Positions 17,269 through 27,452 are shown, counted from the first letter of the stretch. The stretch is DNA of 47,709 bases from Acidobacteriaceae bacterium (GCA_013361705.1 JABFXN010000058.1:1-47709); one strand, 5' to 3'. Numbers and translations: made by a program. The notes: generated by a model not told the origin, from the letters alone.

Positions 17269-17913
17269 TTATTTCACGTCAACGCGCGTGAATCCCAGTC
17301 CGTTCAACATCGTAGTCACGGTCGCCTGAGCGTTGCGTTTGGCATTGTCAAGGATGCCGTCTTTCAGCGCCGCCTGTTTCAACTGGTCCTCGGCTTTGGC
17401 GCGAGTCTCGGTCTCTAGATTCTGATCGGCGGGCACAAACAGACCTGTCGTCCGTAGATACACGCGTGTCTTCTGATTGTCGATATTGGCGGAGAAGAGC
17501 TCTGAAGGTGGCAGTTCCACATGGATGGCGCCGTTGGCAACTCTCACATCTTCGGGTTTCAATTTGGCGAGATCGACACCTGCGATTGCCTGCCCGTGCA
17601 CCACCAGCAGAAGGCGGTCGCCAAAGAGCAAGTCCGGCAATACGTCGTTGCCGCGCTTGCCCTCGACGATTGTGTCCATGGAGTAGGAGACCGTCTCCAG
17701 CCGCCGCAGCGACTGAATCTTCTCAATGACCACAGGCACCGAAGTGTCATAACTTACAGGGCGGCCGAGCAACAGAGTGGCGATACGGCCAGATGCACCT
17801 GTGACCGCATGCCGCAGATAGAGCACTGTCGCTACCGACCCCACCAGAAAGACAATGGCCAGCGCTACTAGAAATCGCCCCAGCCGTCCGCTACGAGTCC
17901 GTTCCTCAACCAT
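17269..17913 (-). CDS. DUF4230 domain membrane-anchored protein
   Basis: A 214-residue protein with one N-terminal membrane helix (FLVALAIVFLVGSVATVLYL) and an extracytoplasmic DUF4230 domain: PVVIEKIQSLRRLETVSYSM, DRLLLVVHGQAIAGVDLAKL, GAIHVELPPSELFSANIDNQ, then the long C-terminal helix of the family (AEDQLKQAALKDGILDNAKR). The function of DUF4230 is not established. It is divergent from the RcnB-like gene across 84 bp. Confidence 0.85.
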   Translation of the reverse strand: MVEERTRSGRLGRFLVALAIVFLVGSVATVLYLRHAVTGASGRIATLLLGRPVSYDTSVPVVIEKIQSLRRLETVSYSMDTIVEGKRGNDVLPDLLFGDRLLLVVHGQAIAGVDLAKLKPEDVRVANGAIHVELPPSELFSANIDNQKTRVYLRTTGLFVPADQNLETETRAKAEDQLKQAALKDGILDNAKRNAQATVTTMLNGLGFTRVDVK

Positions 17914-17997
17914 GGCAAGAAGTTGGATGCGCGTTTTTCATGGTGTCCAAACCGAAAATTGCATCTAATGAAAGTAGTAAGGAGAAAGGTAAGAAAA

Positions 17998-18456
17998 ATG
18001 TACGCCCCCTTGAAGTCTCTCCGTGCAGCACTTTTATTTGCGGCGGTGGCAACAGCTTCCGCGTATGCGCAGCCAGGTCATGGCCAGCCTCCCCCGGGAC
18101 ATGGCGGAATCCCACCAGGTCAGGCTAAGAAGATGGATCGCGGCGATCTTCCGCCGGGCCAGGCCAAAAAGATGGACTGGCGTTTCCGCGGTGACGAGCG
18201 TGAGCACTTCCGTGGATATTACGAGCAGGATGCGCGCCGGTGGCAGAGCCGTCATCGCCCGAACTTCTATGCCGGCTATGCGATTCCCCGCACCTATGTG
18301 GTGCAGACGGTGCCTCCGGCCTACTACAGCGGCCTGCAGCCGCCTCCGCCGGGATACCGGTATGGCTACTACGAGGGCTATGTCGTGGCTTACAACCCAA
18401 CTACCCGCGTGATCGCTGATGTCGTGGACCTGGTCGGAGCTCTCTCCGGCCGCTAA
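17998..18456 (+). CDS. RcnB-like exported protein
   Basis: A 152-residue protein. I start it at ATG 17998, which has an AAGGAGAAAGG ribosome site and opens a signal peptide (LRAALLFAAVATASAYAQ). A Pro/Gly-rich linker with two copies of PPGQAKKMD follows. The C-terminus (PPAYYSGLQPPPPGYRYGYYEGYVVAYNP, then TRVIADVVDLV) resembles the RcnB/CigR family of small periplasmic proteins, first described in nickel/cobalt homeostasis. A metal role is only suggested by family. A strong terminator follows. Confidence 0.75.
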   Translation: MYAPLKSLRAALLFAAVATASAYAQPGHGQPPPGHGGIPPGQAKKMDRGDLPPGQAKKMDWRFRGDEREHFRGYYEQDARRWQSRHRPNFYAGYAIPRTYVVQTVPPAYYSGLQPPPPGYRYGYYEGYVVAYNPTTRVIADVVDLVGALSGR

Positions 18457-18470
18457 GCGCGATACCGATC

Positions 18471-18510
18471 GAAATAGAAAAGCACCGCGAGAGCGGTGCT
18501 TTTCTATTTC
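18471..18510. terminator. bidirectional terminator with 18-bp perfect stem
   Basis: GAAATAGAAAAGCACCGC (18471-18488) pairs perfectly with its complement at 18493-18510 around a GAGA tetraloop. The A-rich and T-rich outer halves give a U-rich tail in both directions, so it ends both the RcnB-like gene and the convergent pyrG. Confidence 0.95.
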
Positions 18511-18526
18511 GTGAACTGGTTATTTG

Positions 18527-20203
<1,677 letters not shown>

Positions 20204-20264
20204 TCAGGTTTGGCTCCACAGGGGTGCACGATCCATTATAGCTGTTTTCGCGGAGGGACAAAAA

Positions 20265-20291
20265 CGGCTCCGGAGGTTCGCTCCGGAGCCG
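20265..20291 (-). terminator. rho-independent terminator of the TonB-dependent receptor gene
   Basis: CGGCTCCGGAG (20265-20275) and CTCCGGAGCCG (20281-20291) form a perfect 11-bp stem with a 5-base loop. On the minus strand it is followed by TTTTTGTCCC, a good U tract. It lies 71 bp past the receptor stop codon. Confidence 0.85.
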
Positions 20292-20361
20292 CTGTGGTGT
20301 CATCCAACCGTTGTTGAGGTGCCCGGGGGAGGGCAACTCGAACGAAACCGGGGGAGGGCTA

Positions 20362-22875
20362 TTAGAAGTTGAACGACACCTGCCCGTTGATTGTGCGTGG
20401 CGAAACAAAGTGTGTTCCGCTGAACGTCGACAAAAAGTTATACAGCGCAAACTTGTTTGTCAGATTCACAACTGTCAGGCTTATGTTCGTTTTGATTCGG
20501 TCCTTATGGAAAAGGTTGTCCCATCCCAGACCGGCATCGAACATCGTGCGCGGAGCAATGCGGGGCGGGTTGCGGTCATCGTCCTCAGCCCCTGGCGCCG
20601 GGATGGAGACTAGAGGCGAGGAGAGTAGATTCGGAGCGCAGTTCGTGAGCGGCGCATTCAAGGTTGCACGTACACCGTTGCAGGTCAGCGCGATCTGCTG
20701 CTGCTGGTCGGCGGTCAGATAGGTCAGATCCACCGGACTAGTCGTATCGGTGGCAAAGGGTGCATTGCCGGCGACCAGACCGCTCTCATACCGCCAGGTC
20801 AGGCCGGCCCATCCACCTTCCTTCTTCGGCTGCCATTGCAGATGCGTGGTCTGCTGGAAGGCCTGATCATGATCGATACGGAAGACGGTAGCATCGGTCA
20901 CGCCGGGGTCGTTGAACAGAATGCCGCCAACCTCCGGCCCGAAGAAGCGGGAACGGGTGTGACCCAGTACGGAGTAGGCCGAGAAGCCTTTGACGTTCGG
21001 TACGTTGACCTTGATGCCGAAGCCATCGATCTTCGACTTCTTCCACTGGATCGGGAAGGCCAGCGGCGTGTTGAACAACACGCTGAAGTCGAAGTCACGG
21101 TCGGTGTACTTCCAGAAGTACTCCCCGGTGACGACGAAGTGCTTGCCGAAGCCCTGCTCGAAACCGACGTTGTACTGGTCGCGGCCCGCGGGCTTCAATG
21201 CCTCGGCTGCAAAGACACCGTTGGAGAGGCCGCCGACACCAGTTGAGCTGGAGGCGATGAGGTTCTCGTTATACGGAGTCAGGAACAGCTTGCCGTAGCC
21301 GGCGCGCAGCACCGTGTTGGTCTGCTTGACCTGGTAGCTGAGGCCTAGACGAGGCTGCACCATCGACCGGCTGCTCAGTCCGCTGTAGTTGTCCGCACGG
21401 ACTCCAAGCTGCAACTCGATACCGCGCCACAGCAGCGAGTCCTGCACGTAGACCGCTTCCTGCTTGATATCGGTACGACCATTGAAACGATAGAGCGAAC
21501 CGCCGCGGGTCAGGTCGTAGGGAGCCAGGTTCGGGTTGTATTGGTCGCTGCTGGGATCGTTATAGCCGGGATCGGTGATGCCCAGCGAGAAGCCCTCATG
21601 CAGGAAGGTGTGGTAGAAGTTCGCGCCTACCTTCAGCGTGTTGATGCCTTTGGTCCACGAGAAATCGGTCTTGATGCCCGCGTTCTGCAGGCGGCGCGAC
21701 TGTGACAGCGTTGCCGGCAGATCGTTGAAGACGTTGTCCGACGGGTAGTAGTGGAAGTTGTCCTGGCGAAGATAAGGATTCACGCTGAACAGCATGCTGG
21801 GGTTCAGCACGTGGGTCCAGCTCGGCGAGATGTTGTAGCTCAGGATCTTGGCGCGCTGATCTTGTCCGGCGGCCTCCTGGTCGTACTGGTTCGGTGTCTG
21901 GAACCACGAGCGCGAAGCAGAGAGGTTGAGCTGGAAGGTGTTGCGATCGTCCGGCTTGAAGTCGAAGCGGTCAAAGAAGTTCTGGTTGTTGCCGTGAGCA
22001 TGCAGAGGGCGGAACTCCGGTGTATCCAGATACCGGCCGCTGTTGACGCCGTCGAGGCTGACGAAGTTGCCGAAGTGCTGGGTGCCGATGCCGACAGCGC
22101 CGGAGAGCGTTGCCGATCCGAAGCTGCCGTAGCTGGCAGAGATGGTTCCGGTTGGCTGCTTGGAGTCGAGTCCGGAACGGGTCGTGGTCTGCACCACCAG
22201 GCTGGCCTTATCGCCGTACTCTGCCGGAGGAATGCCCTCAATCACATTGACGGATTGAATGGCATTCACGCTGAGCTGGTTGCCGAAGACGCGGCTCTGC
22301 TGGTCGCTGACCGGCTGGCCGTCGATGGAATAGGTTGTGTCGGCGTGTTCGCCCATCGGATGGAAGAGGCCGTTCGAGTCCGAGGCAATGCCCGGTGTGC
22401 TAAGTGTGACCAGTGAGCTGAGCGGAGCGGCCGTGCTCTCGGTCGGCAGCTTCTCGTAGAGACTGCGGTCGATAGCGGTGCTGGCAACCGGATCGCGATT
22501 GATCAGGTCTTCGGCATCGGCTTCGACGGTCACGACCTCATTTCCGGCAAAGACAGCCAGATGGAAGTCGAGTGAGGCAATCGCCGCGGAACGCAGTTGC
22601 ACGTCCGAGGCCTGCGGCTGAAATCCTTGTGCGGCGGCACTGGCGTGGTAGCGGCCGAAGGGAAGATTGCTGACGGTGTATCGGCCATCACTGCCGGTGG
22701 TCGCGGTCTGGGCGTGACCGCTGACCGGGTTGGTGATGGTGACCAATGCGCCGGAGATTACGGCTCCGGTGGAATCTGTGACAACGCCACTGACACTGCC
22801 CGCCGTACCCTGGGCGTATGCGCGAGCGGAAAGCAGAACAATTCCGCTCAGTACGAGCAGAAAAAGCTTCTTCAT
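20362..22875 (-). CDS. TonB-dependent receptor with carboxypeptidase regulatory-like domain
   Basis: An 837-residue outer-membrane receptor started at ATG 22875, which has GGAG upstream and opens a signal peptide (LFLLVLSGIVLLSARAYAQ). Residues about 25-105 are a carboxypeptidase-like regulatory fold (SVSGVVTDSTGAVISGALVT, GRYTVSNLPFGRYHASAAAQ). A plug follows (YSIDGQPVSDQQS, NAIQSVNVIEGIPPAEYGDK), then a beta-barrel ending in the aromatic C-terminus NGQVSFNF. The canonical TonB box is not evident. The substrate is unknown; Acidobacteria carry many such receptors, often for plant-derived polymers. A small exported His/Cys protein is encoded 74 bp upstream. Confidence 0.9.
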   Translation of the reverse strand: MKKLFLLVLSGIVLLSARAYAQGTAGSVSGVVTDSTGAVISGALVTITNPVSGHAQTATTGSDGRYTVSNLPFGRYHASAAAQGFQPQASDVQLRSAAIASLDFHLAVFAGNEVVTVEADAEDLINRDPVASTAIDRSLYEKLPTESTAAPLSSLVTLSTPGIASDSNGLFHPMGEHADTTYSIDGQPVSDQQSRVFGNQLSVNAIQSVNVIEGIPPAEYGDKASLVVQTTTRSGLDSKQPTGTISASYGSFGSATLSGAVGIGTQHFGNFVSLDGVNSGRYLDTPEFRPLHAHGNNQNFFDRFDFKPDDRNTFQLNLSASRSWFQTPNQYDQEAAGQDQRAKILSYNISPSWTHVLNPSMLFSVNPYLRQDNFHYYPSDNVFNDLPATLSQSRRLQNAGIKTDFSWTKGINTLKVGANFYHTFLHEGFSLGITDPGYNDPSSDQYNPNLAPYDLTRGGSLYRFNGRTDIKQEAVYVQDSLLWRGIELQLGVRADNYSGLSSRSMVQPRLGLSYQVKQTNTVLRAGYGKLFLTPYNENLIASSSTGVGGLSNGVFAAEALKPAGRDQYNVGFEQGFGKHFVVTGEYFWKYTDRDFDFSVLFNTPLAFPIQWKKSKIDGFGIKVNVPNVKGFSAYSVLGHTRSRFFGPEVGGILFNDPGVTDATVFRIDHDQAFQQTTHLQWQPKKEGGWAGLTWRYESGLVAGNAPFATDTTSPVDLTYLTADQQQQIALTCNGVRATLNAPLTNCAPNLLSSPLVSIPAPGAEDDDRNPPRIAPRTMFDAGLGWDNLFHKDRIKTNISLTVVNLTNKFALYNFLSTFSGTHFVSPRTINGQVSFNF

Positions 22876-22949
22876 GGGAACTCCTGTCTTCTGGTGAAAA
22901 AACGCGCTATGTAAGGGAGCCTTCGCTGGTGAGCGATGGCAGCCCTCGC

Positions 22950-23297
22950 CTACAGAGCGATCGTTGTCACGGACGGAGGAGGACGGCTGGCCAGCCCATG
23001 CGCCCATAGCAGACGGCGGCGCGTATCGATGGCCGGTCCCTGTACCGTCCCGACGTGCATCACAGGCTCGGGAGTCACATGCAGGGAAGTGGGCAACGCC
23101 GAGTGCATGGCCACGCACAGCGGGCAATGATCGGTAGGTGCAGACTGGCGCTGATCGCGCGACTGCTTCACCATATCCGGGTGCGTGTGGCACAGCTCAA
23201 CCGTGCTGGCCACCATGATCAGAAGCATGCACAACACGGCAACCCAGCGCATCCACGTGCGCCGCTCGCCAGCATTGATCTGTCGTAGCATGCTCAT
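22950..23297 (-). CDS. small membrane-anchored His/Cys protein (DUF2946-like)
   Basis: A roughly 115-residue protein with one hydrophobic segment (MRWVAVLCMLLIMVASTVEL) followed by CHTHPDM and later TDHCPLCVAMHSALP. A membrane segment with a downstream HCxxC pair matches the pattern of DUF2946-like proteins that often sit upstream of outer-membrane receptors; metal binding is plausible but not shown. The start is uncertain (ATG 23297 or 23291). The gene points the same way as the receptor and precedes it by 74 bp. Confidence 0.6.
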   Translation of the reverse strand: MSMLRQINAGERRTWMRWVAVLCMLLIMVASTVELCHTHPDMVKQSRDQRQSAPTDHCPLCVAMHSALPTSLHVTPEPVMHVGTVQGPAIDTRRRLLWAHGLASRPPPSVTTIAL

Positions 23298-23358
23298 AGA
23301 ACTGACCGTATCACAGTTGCGAAAGCACACACGAATACGTCTAACCGTGTGGCCACTT

Positions 23359-24405
23359 ATGTTGAAGACGCTTCTAAGTACGAAAATGTCGCGCTCCCTG
23401 GCGCTTATCTTCTGCCTGAGCGGCGGTTTAGCTTGCCTAAGCTGTGGTCTGGCTGTCGCGCAGCAGCCTTATAACGGCCCTCAGCGCACCCGTCTCGTCC
23501 TGAAAGACGGTAGTTATCAGGTAGTGACCAGCTACCGTATCTCCGGCAAAAACGTGGTCTACACCTCGGCTGAGCGCGGCGGCAGCCAGGAAGAGATCCC
23601 TTCCAATCTGATTGATTGGGAGGCGACCGAGAGGTACCAGAAGGATCACGCTCCCGGCGCTGCCCAGGCTGCACAAAATAAGGTGCAACTCGACCCCGAG
23701 CTCCAGAAGGAAGAGGCCGATCTGCGCGCCCGTACGCCTGAGGTAGCACCCAACCTGCGTCTGCCGGAGGACACTTCGGTTCTTGCTTTGGATACGTTCC
23801 ACGGCACCCCGGAGCTGGTGCCGCTGGCTCAGTCCTCGGGAGAGCTGAATAAGCAGACGGCTCACAACATCCTGAAAGCCGCCATCAACCCGCTCTCTAC
23901 CTCGCACCAGGTCGTGGAGCTGAAGGGCTCACGCTCGCCCATCCAACTGCATGTGCCCGACGGCCCGCTGTATATCCGTGTCGGCGACGACGAAACGGAC
24001 GGGCCCTCGAACGCCTTCGAGGTCAACACTCACGGCGCCAAACAGCAGCAGGTTCCGATCGGCGGATCGGACAAGAGCACCTACGTCATCGTTCGCTGCG
24101 ATGTGCGACGTGATGTGCGTATCGTTTCCAGCTTCAATATCTCGATGATCGGCACCACCAAGAGGCAGGAGGATGTGATCCCAACCACGGTCGAGATGCT
24201 GCCCGGGGGCCACTGGATAAAGCTCACGCCAAAGGAGCAGCTCGATTTTGGGGAGTACGCCCTAATGGAGATCCTCAACGAGAAAGAGATCAACCTTGGC
24301 GTATGGGACTTCGGCGTTCACCCCAACGCCCCCGAAAACCGCGAAGCGATTAAGCCGCAGGAACGGAAGAAGGCGACGCTGGGGATACGAAAGCCAATTG
24401 AATAA
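23359..24405 (+). CDS. exported protein of unknown function (Acidobacteria-type)
   Basis: A 348-residue protein with a signal peptide (LALIFCLSGGLACLSCGLAV, cut near AVAQQ). Residues after it read RLVLKDGSYQVVTSYRISGK and VVYTSAERGGSQEEIPSNLI, a small SH3/PDZ-like beta segment that I remember from conserved Acidobacteria proteins without an assigned role. The middle has LAQSSGELNKQTAHNILKAA, and the second half is beta-rich (PLYIRVGDDE, YVIVRCDVRRDVRIVSSFNI). No catalytic motif is recognised. ATG 23386 is an alternative start that would shorten the n-region by nine residues. The stop codon is the first base of an inverted-repeat element. Confidence 0.7.
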   Translation: MLKTLLSTKMSRSLALIFCLSGGLACLSCGLAVAQQPYNGPQRTRLVLKDGSYQVVTSYRISGKNVVYTSAERGGSQEEIPSNLIDWEATERYQKDHAPGAAQAAQNKVQLDPELQKEEADLRARTPEVAPNLRLPEDTSVLALDTFHGTPELVPLAQSSGELNKQTAHNILKAAINPLSTSHQVVELKGSRSPIQLHVPDGPLYIRVGDDETDGPSNAFEVNTHGAKQQQVPIGGSDKSTYVIVRCDVRRDVRIVSSFNISMIGTTKRQEDVIPTTVEMLPGGHWIKLTPKEQLDFGEYALMEILNEKEINLGVWDFGVHPNAPENREAIKPQERKKATLGIRKPIE

Positions 24406-24496
24406 TTGAATTATTGAAGAATGGAATAATCCCCCGAAGCACGGCAGCTTCGATAGGTCGATGACGCCCGATTATTCCATCATTCAATTCTTCAAT
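24405..24496. repeat. 92-bp element with 27-bp imperfect inverted ends
   Basis: Left arm 24405-24431 (starts ATTGAATTATTGAAG) and right arm 24470-24496 match as reverse complements at 23 of 27 positions; the inner 11 bases ATGGAATAATC are identical. The arms are AT-rich, unlike the GC-rich surroundings, and the 38-bp core is GC-rich. It fills the space between two convergent genes and overlaps the last five bases of the yfiT-like gene, so it may act as a terminator or be a small mobile remnant. Confidence 0.6.
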
Positions 24497-25022
24497 CCTG
24501 CTGCGTTAGCAGCCTTATGTGCGCTACATGGTGCTTCGAGTGCCAGGCATAGATCAACGTCAGATGCTCAACCGTCCAAGGTGCTGGTTGTTCCGGATGC
24601 TGCAGCAGGCGCTGCCACTGAGCGTCATCGAGTGTTGCGAGAACGGTGGCCCAGCGGGTATGAAGGGCTTTCAGGAGATTTACGCTGACCTCGACGTCGA
24701 GGCTATTGTCCGGGAGCTCAGCCCAGGCCTTCTCGTCGTATGGGCGAATCACGGGCTTCTCTTCCGTCAACGCCAGCTTCAGCCGTGTAATGGCGTTCAG
24801 ATGCGAATCCGCGATGTGATGCACCAGTTGACGTACTGTCCATCCGCCTTCGCGATAAGCAGTATCGAGCTGTGCTTCGCTCAGCCGGGCGAGCGCGGCG
24901 GAGAGCTTCTCCGGAAGTGCGGCAATCTCGGCGATCGCCTCCTTGCGGTGCTCGGGCGTGATGGTTTCTGGACGTGAAAACTTCCCGATGGGATAACGCG
25001 GATCGGCAACGGCAGTAGTCAT
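24492..25022 (-). CDS. YfiT/BstA-like DinB-fold thiol transferase
   Basis: A 176-residue protein. DPRYPIGKFSRPETITPEHR is the standard N-terminus of the YfiT (bacillithiol S-transferase) group. GGWTVRQLVHHIADSHLNAI carries the first metal-binding His, and the C-terminal helix AWHSKHHVAHI supplies the H-x3-H pair. Known relatives join a low-molecular-weight thiol to electrophiles; the thiol used in this organism is not evident. The start at ATG 25022 is supported by the family N-terminus; only 22 bp separate it from the divergent gene. Confidence 0.88.
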   Translation of the reverse strand: MTTAVADPRYPIGKFSRPETITPEHRKEAIAEIAALPEKLSAALARLSEAQLDTAYREGGWTVRQLVHHIADSHLNAITRLKLALTEEKPVIRPYDEKAWAELPDNSLDVEVSVNLLKALHTRWATVLATLDDAQWQRLLQHPEQPAPWTVEHLTLIYAWHSKHHVAHIRLLTQQD

Positions 25023-25044
25023 GCGCTCACGGTAGCATGGGCAT

Positions 25045-25890
25045 ATGCAGGTGATTTCGCGGAAGTTTCGATGGTTTCTATTGGCGCTGACGATGGGTGC
25101 TTCCACGCTGGTGCATGCCCAGGGAAAGCTCGGCTTCGATCGCAACGACTATCCCGGAGACGCCGCCCTGCGCGCCGCGAAATCGCGCTTCGCCTTCACC
25201 GGCTATTGGCTTAACAATCCCCCCGGAGAGACAGGCAATACCTGGGTCGGCAAGCGCACAACCATTCGGGGCATGGGCTATGGCTTCCTGATTCTGTGGA
25301 ACGGAAAGCGGGATGCGCAGATCAAGGCTGCCGCGAAACGTGGTGTGAAGCCAGAGCAGCTGGGCAAACGCGAAGGAACAGCGGCGGTAGCAGCTGCAAA
25401 GCGAGAAGGGTTCCCCGCAGGTGCAGTGATCTTTGTGGATCTGGAAGAGGGAGGACGTCTGCTCGAAGAGCAGCGTGCCTACGCGCTGGGATGGACAGAA
25501 GCTGTGGCGGCCGCAGGCTATACGCCAGGAGCGTACTGCAGCGGACAGCCAGTGGATGAGGGGGGCGGAGTCCACATCACCACAGCCGAAGATATCTCCA
25601 CCTGGGTGAAGAAACTCAAGCTGCACGAGGTCGTGCTATGGGTGTGTCAGTATACCTGTGCTCCGGCTGGGCCTGCGCCGGGCTGTGTGTTGAACGCACC
25701 CAGACTAAGCGACAGCGGAACACCGAATGCGACGGTGTGGCAGTTTGCCCAGTCGCCGCGACGGCCCGAGAATACAGCGAGCTGCGCGAAGACATATGCC
25801 ACTGATGGGGAGTGCTATGTTCCTGAGATGCCGGGGGTGCACGTCGATTTAAATGTCAGCAATTCCCCTGACCCTTCCAGAGGACGCTGA
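25045..25890 (+). CDS. exported DUF1906 (Rv2525c-like) glycoside-hydrolase-like protein
   Basis: A 281-residue protein with a signal peptide (FRWFLLALTMGASTLVHAQG). The mature part begins LGFDRNDYPGDAALRAAKSR and FAFTGYWLNNPP, the opening of the DUF1906 TIM-barrel seen in Rv2525c and related to GH25 lysozyme-like proteins. AVIFVDLEEGGRLL carries the acidic strand-end pair where these enzymes place catalytic residues, and the tail has VDLNVSN. Cys residues in the second half (VCQYTCAPAGPAPGC) could form disulfides. Action on cell-wall glycans is inferred by fold only. Confidence 0.82.
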   Translation: MQVISRKFRWFLLALTMGASTLVHAQGKLGFDRNDYPGDAALRAAKSRFAFTGYWLNNPPGETGNTWVGKRTTIRGMGYGFLILWNGKRDAQIKAAAKRGVKPEQLGKREGTAAVAAAKREGFPAGAVIFVDLEEGGRLLEEQRAYALGWTEAVAAAGYTPGAYCSGQPVDEGGGVHITTAEDISTWVKKLKLHEVVLWVCQYTCAPAGPAPGCVLNAPRLSDSGTPNATVWQFAQSPRRPENTASCAKTYATDGECYVPEMPGVHVDLNVSNSPDPSRGR

Positions 25891-25922
25891 CGCCGACATA
25901 TTTTTGAAGAGATGACTGGGGA

Positions 25923-26192
25923 TTACGCCCAGGAGTCGGAGCGCTCACGTCGCAGGACGCGATCGTTGACTGCGGCTGGGGTTAGACCGTCAACCTTCGG
26001 GGTGTAGCGCACATGGCCACGATCCCGGCTATAGACGGTGTACTCACACTGAGAACACGCCCACGGAAAGAGCCGGAAGATCTGGCAAAAGTACCGTTGC
26101 AGGGCTGATTCCGTACCCCGGCGGTTGAAATGGCCTTGGCGGCAGTTGGGGCAAATGGCCGTAGCAGGATTGGACATCATGCTGCTAAACAT
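25923..26192 (-). CDS. small zinc-ribbon protein
   Basis: About 89 residues. AICPNCRQGHFNRRG and PWACSQCEYTVYSRDRG give two CxxC pairs about 30 residues apart, a zinc-ribbon knuckle, and the segment between them (FCQIFRLFPW) is hydrophobic. Similar short Zn-ribbon proteins with a PWxC element occur in Acidobacteria without known role. An in-frame extension to 26621 runs antisense to ruvX and is ignored. The start is uncertain among ATG 26192, 26180 and 26177; AAGGAG is closest to the first but unusually tight. Confidence 0.6.
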   Translation of the reverse strand: MFSSMMSNPATAICPNCRQGHFNRRGTESALQRYFCQIFRLFPWACSQCEYTVYSRDRGHVRYTPKVDGLTPAAVNDRVLRRERSDSWA

Positions 26193-26385
26193 TCTCCTTC
26201 GCCGGATTTGGGGATAGTTGTGCATGTAATGTGCCAAACGTAAGCCTCTGATTTCACGTAGCTTCACCCTTGTTATCGACAGCCGGCGCGAAAAATTTAG
26301 GGAGCCGCGTGGCACATTTTTCTGCGGCAAGTGGAACGAAGTGACCCGTACCGGAAAGGTCGGGTGACAGGTCCCGGAGGGTAAA

Positions 26386-26859
26386 GTGACAAATATGGAT
26401 CCGCAGCCGCAGCTCTCTCGCACACTTGCGATCGATATCGGGGACACCTTTGTCGGTCTCGCCATGACGGACCGGTTGGGGGTGACGATTGAGCCTCTGT
26501 TCACGCTGCGGCGCACCCGGCTGAAAGACGATGCGAAGAACATCGCTCGTCTTGTCCGCAAGCATGAGATCACCGAGATCGTTGCCGGGCTGCCACTCAA
26601 CATGGATGGGACCGAAGGCAAGCGTGCACTTGCGTCGCGGGAGTTTGCTGACGCTGTTGCACAGGCCGCCGGGATCGCCGTGGTGTATTTCGACGAACGG
26701 CTGACGACCCGCGAAGCTCACGAACGGCTGAACCAGGCGGGCTACGGGACGCAGAACCGCAAAGAGGTACTTGATCAGGTAGCGGCTGTTGTCCTGCTCG
26801 AAAGCTACCTTGCCGAGAGGGCTTACCGAGCCGCCCGCGAGACACCGCCCGTCGTATAA
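26386..26859 (+). CDS. ruvX: RuvX/YqgF Holliday junction resolvase-like nuclease
   Basis: A 157-residue RNase H-fold protein. LAIDIGDTFVGLAMTD is strand 1 with the first catalytic Asp, EIVAGLPLNMDGTEGKRA is the family signature, VVYFDERLTTREAHERL holds the second acid, and LDQVAAVVLLESYL the last. I choose GTG 26386 because GGAGG lies five bases upstream; an ATG three codons later is too far from it. YqgF proteins act in 16S rRNA 5' processing and possibly recombination. Confidence 0.93.
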   Translation: MTNMDPQPQLSRTLAIDIGDTFVGLAMTDRLGVTIEPLFTLRRTRLKDDAKNIARLVRKHEITEIVAGLPLNMDGTEGKRALASREFADAVAQAAGIAVVYFDERLTTREAHERLNQAGYGTQNRKEVLDQVAAVVLLESYLAERAYRAARETPPVV

Positions 26860-26957
26860 TCAGGTTTCCAAGGATTAGCCGCATGCGGGCGCTGCCCTCG
26901 CGTGGTTCCAATAGCGCGCGGGGAAGCGCTTATTTCATTTCAAAGGCTCGAAACGAA

Positions 26958-27431
26958 ATGCCCGAACACATCAAAAAGAGGCTCGAAGAAGAGATCAAGC
27001 AGCTGGAGTACGAGCTGACGACCGAGCTACCCGCCGAGATCAAGAAGGCAGTTGCCCTTGGCGACCTGAGCGAGAACGCTGAGTATCACATGGCCAAGCA
27101 GCGGCAGGAGTTTGTGAACGCCCGCCTCGGCCAGTTGAAGAAGCGTATGGCCGAGCTGTCGCTGGTCAATCTGGCCAATATTCCCGCCGACAAGGTCGGT
27201 TTCGGCTCTACCGTGGTGGTTTTTGACTCCAGTAAGGACGAAGAGCTGACCTACAAGCTGGTCACCAGTGAGGAGTCGGACGTCGCCAAGGGGCTGATCT
27301 CGACGACCTCACCGATCGGCCGCTCGCTGGTGGGGAGGGAAGTCGGCGACATCGCCACCGTAGTTACCCCCAGCGGCAAGCGCGAGCTGGAGATCCTGAA
27401 GCTCACGACGATTCACGAAGCGTCGGAATAA
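26958..27431 (+). CDS. greA: transcription elongation factor GreA
   Basis: A 157-residue protein. The N-terminal coiled coil has KKRLEEEIKQLEYELTTELP and the tip motif GDLSENAEYHMAKQRQEF, whose Asp and Glu coordinate the RNA polymerase active-site Mg. The C-terminal FKBP-like half ends SPIGRSLVGREVGDIATVVT. It rescues backtracked polymerase by inducing transcript cleavage. ATG 26958 matches the usual N-terminus; an upstream in-frame extension is spurious. A hairpin terminator follows. Confidence 0.96.
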   Translation: MPEHIKKRLEEEIKQLEYELTTELPAEIKKAVALGDLSENAEYHMAKQRQEFVNARLGQLKKRMAELSLVNLANIPADKVGFGSTVVVFDSSKDEELTYKLVTSEESDVAKGLISTTSPIGRSLVGREVGDIATVVTPSGKRELEILKLTTIHEASE

Positions 27432-27452
27432 CAGAAACCCGGACCCGGCTGA

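Noticed and set aside
21751-22416. 221-codon plus-strand frame inside the TonB-dependent receptor
   Set aside because: Antisense shadow of a GC-rich coding region; no family resemblance.
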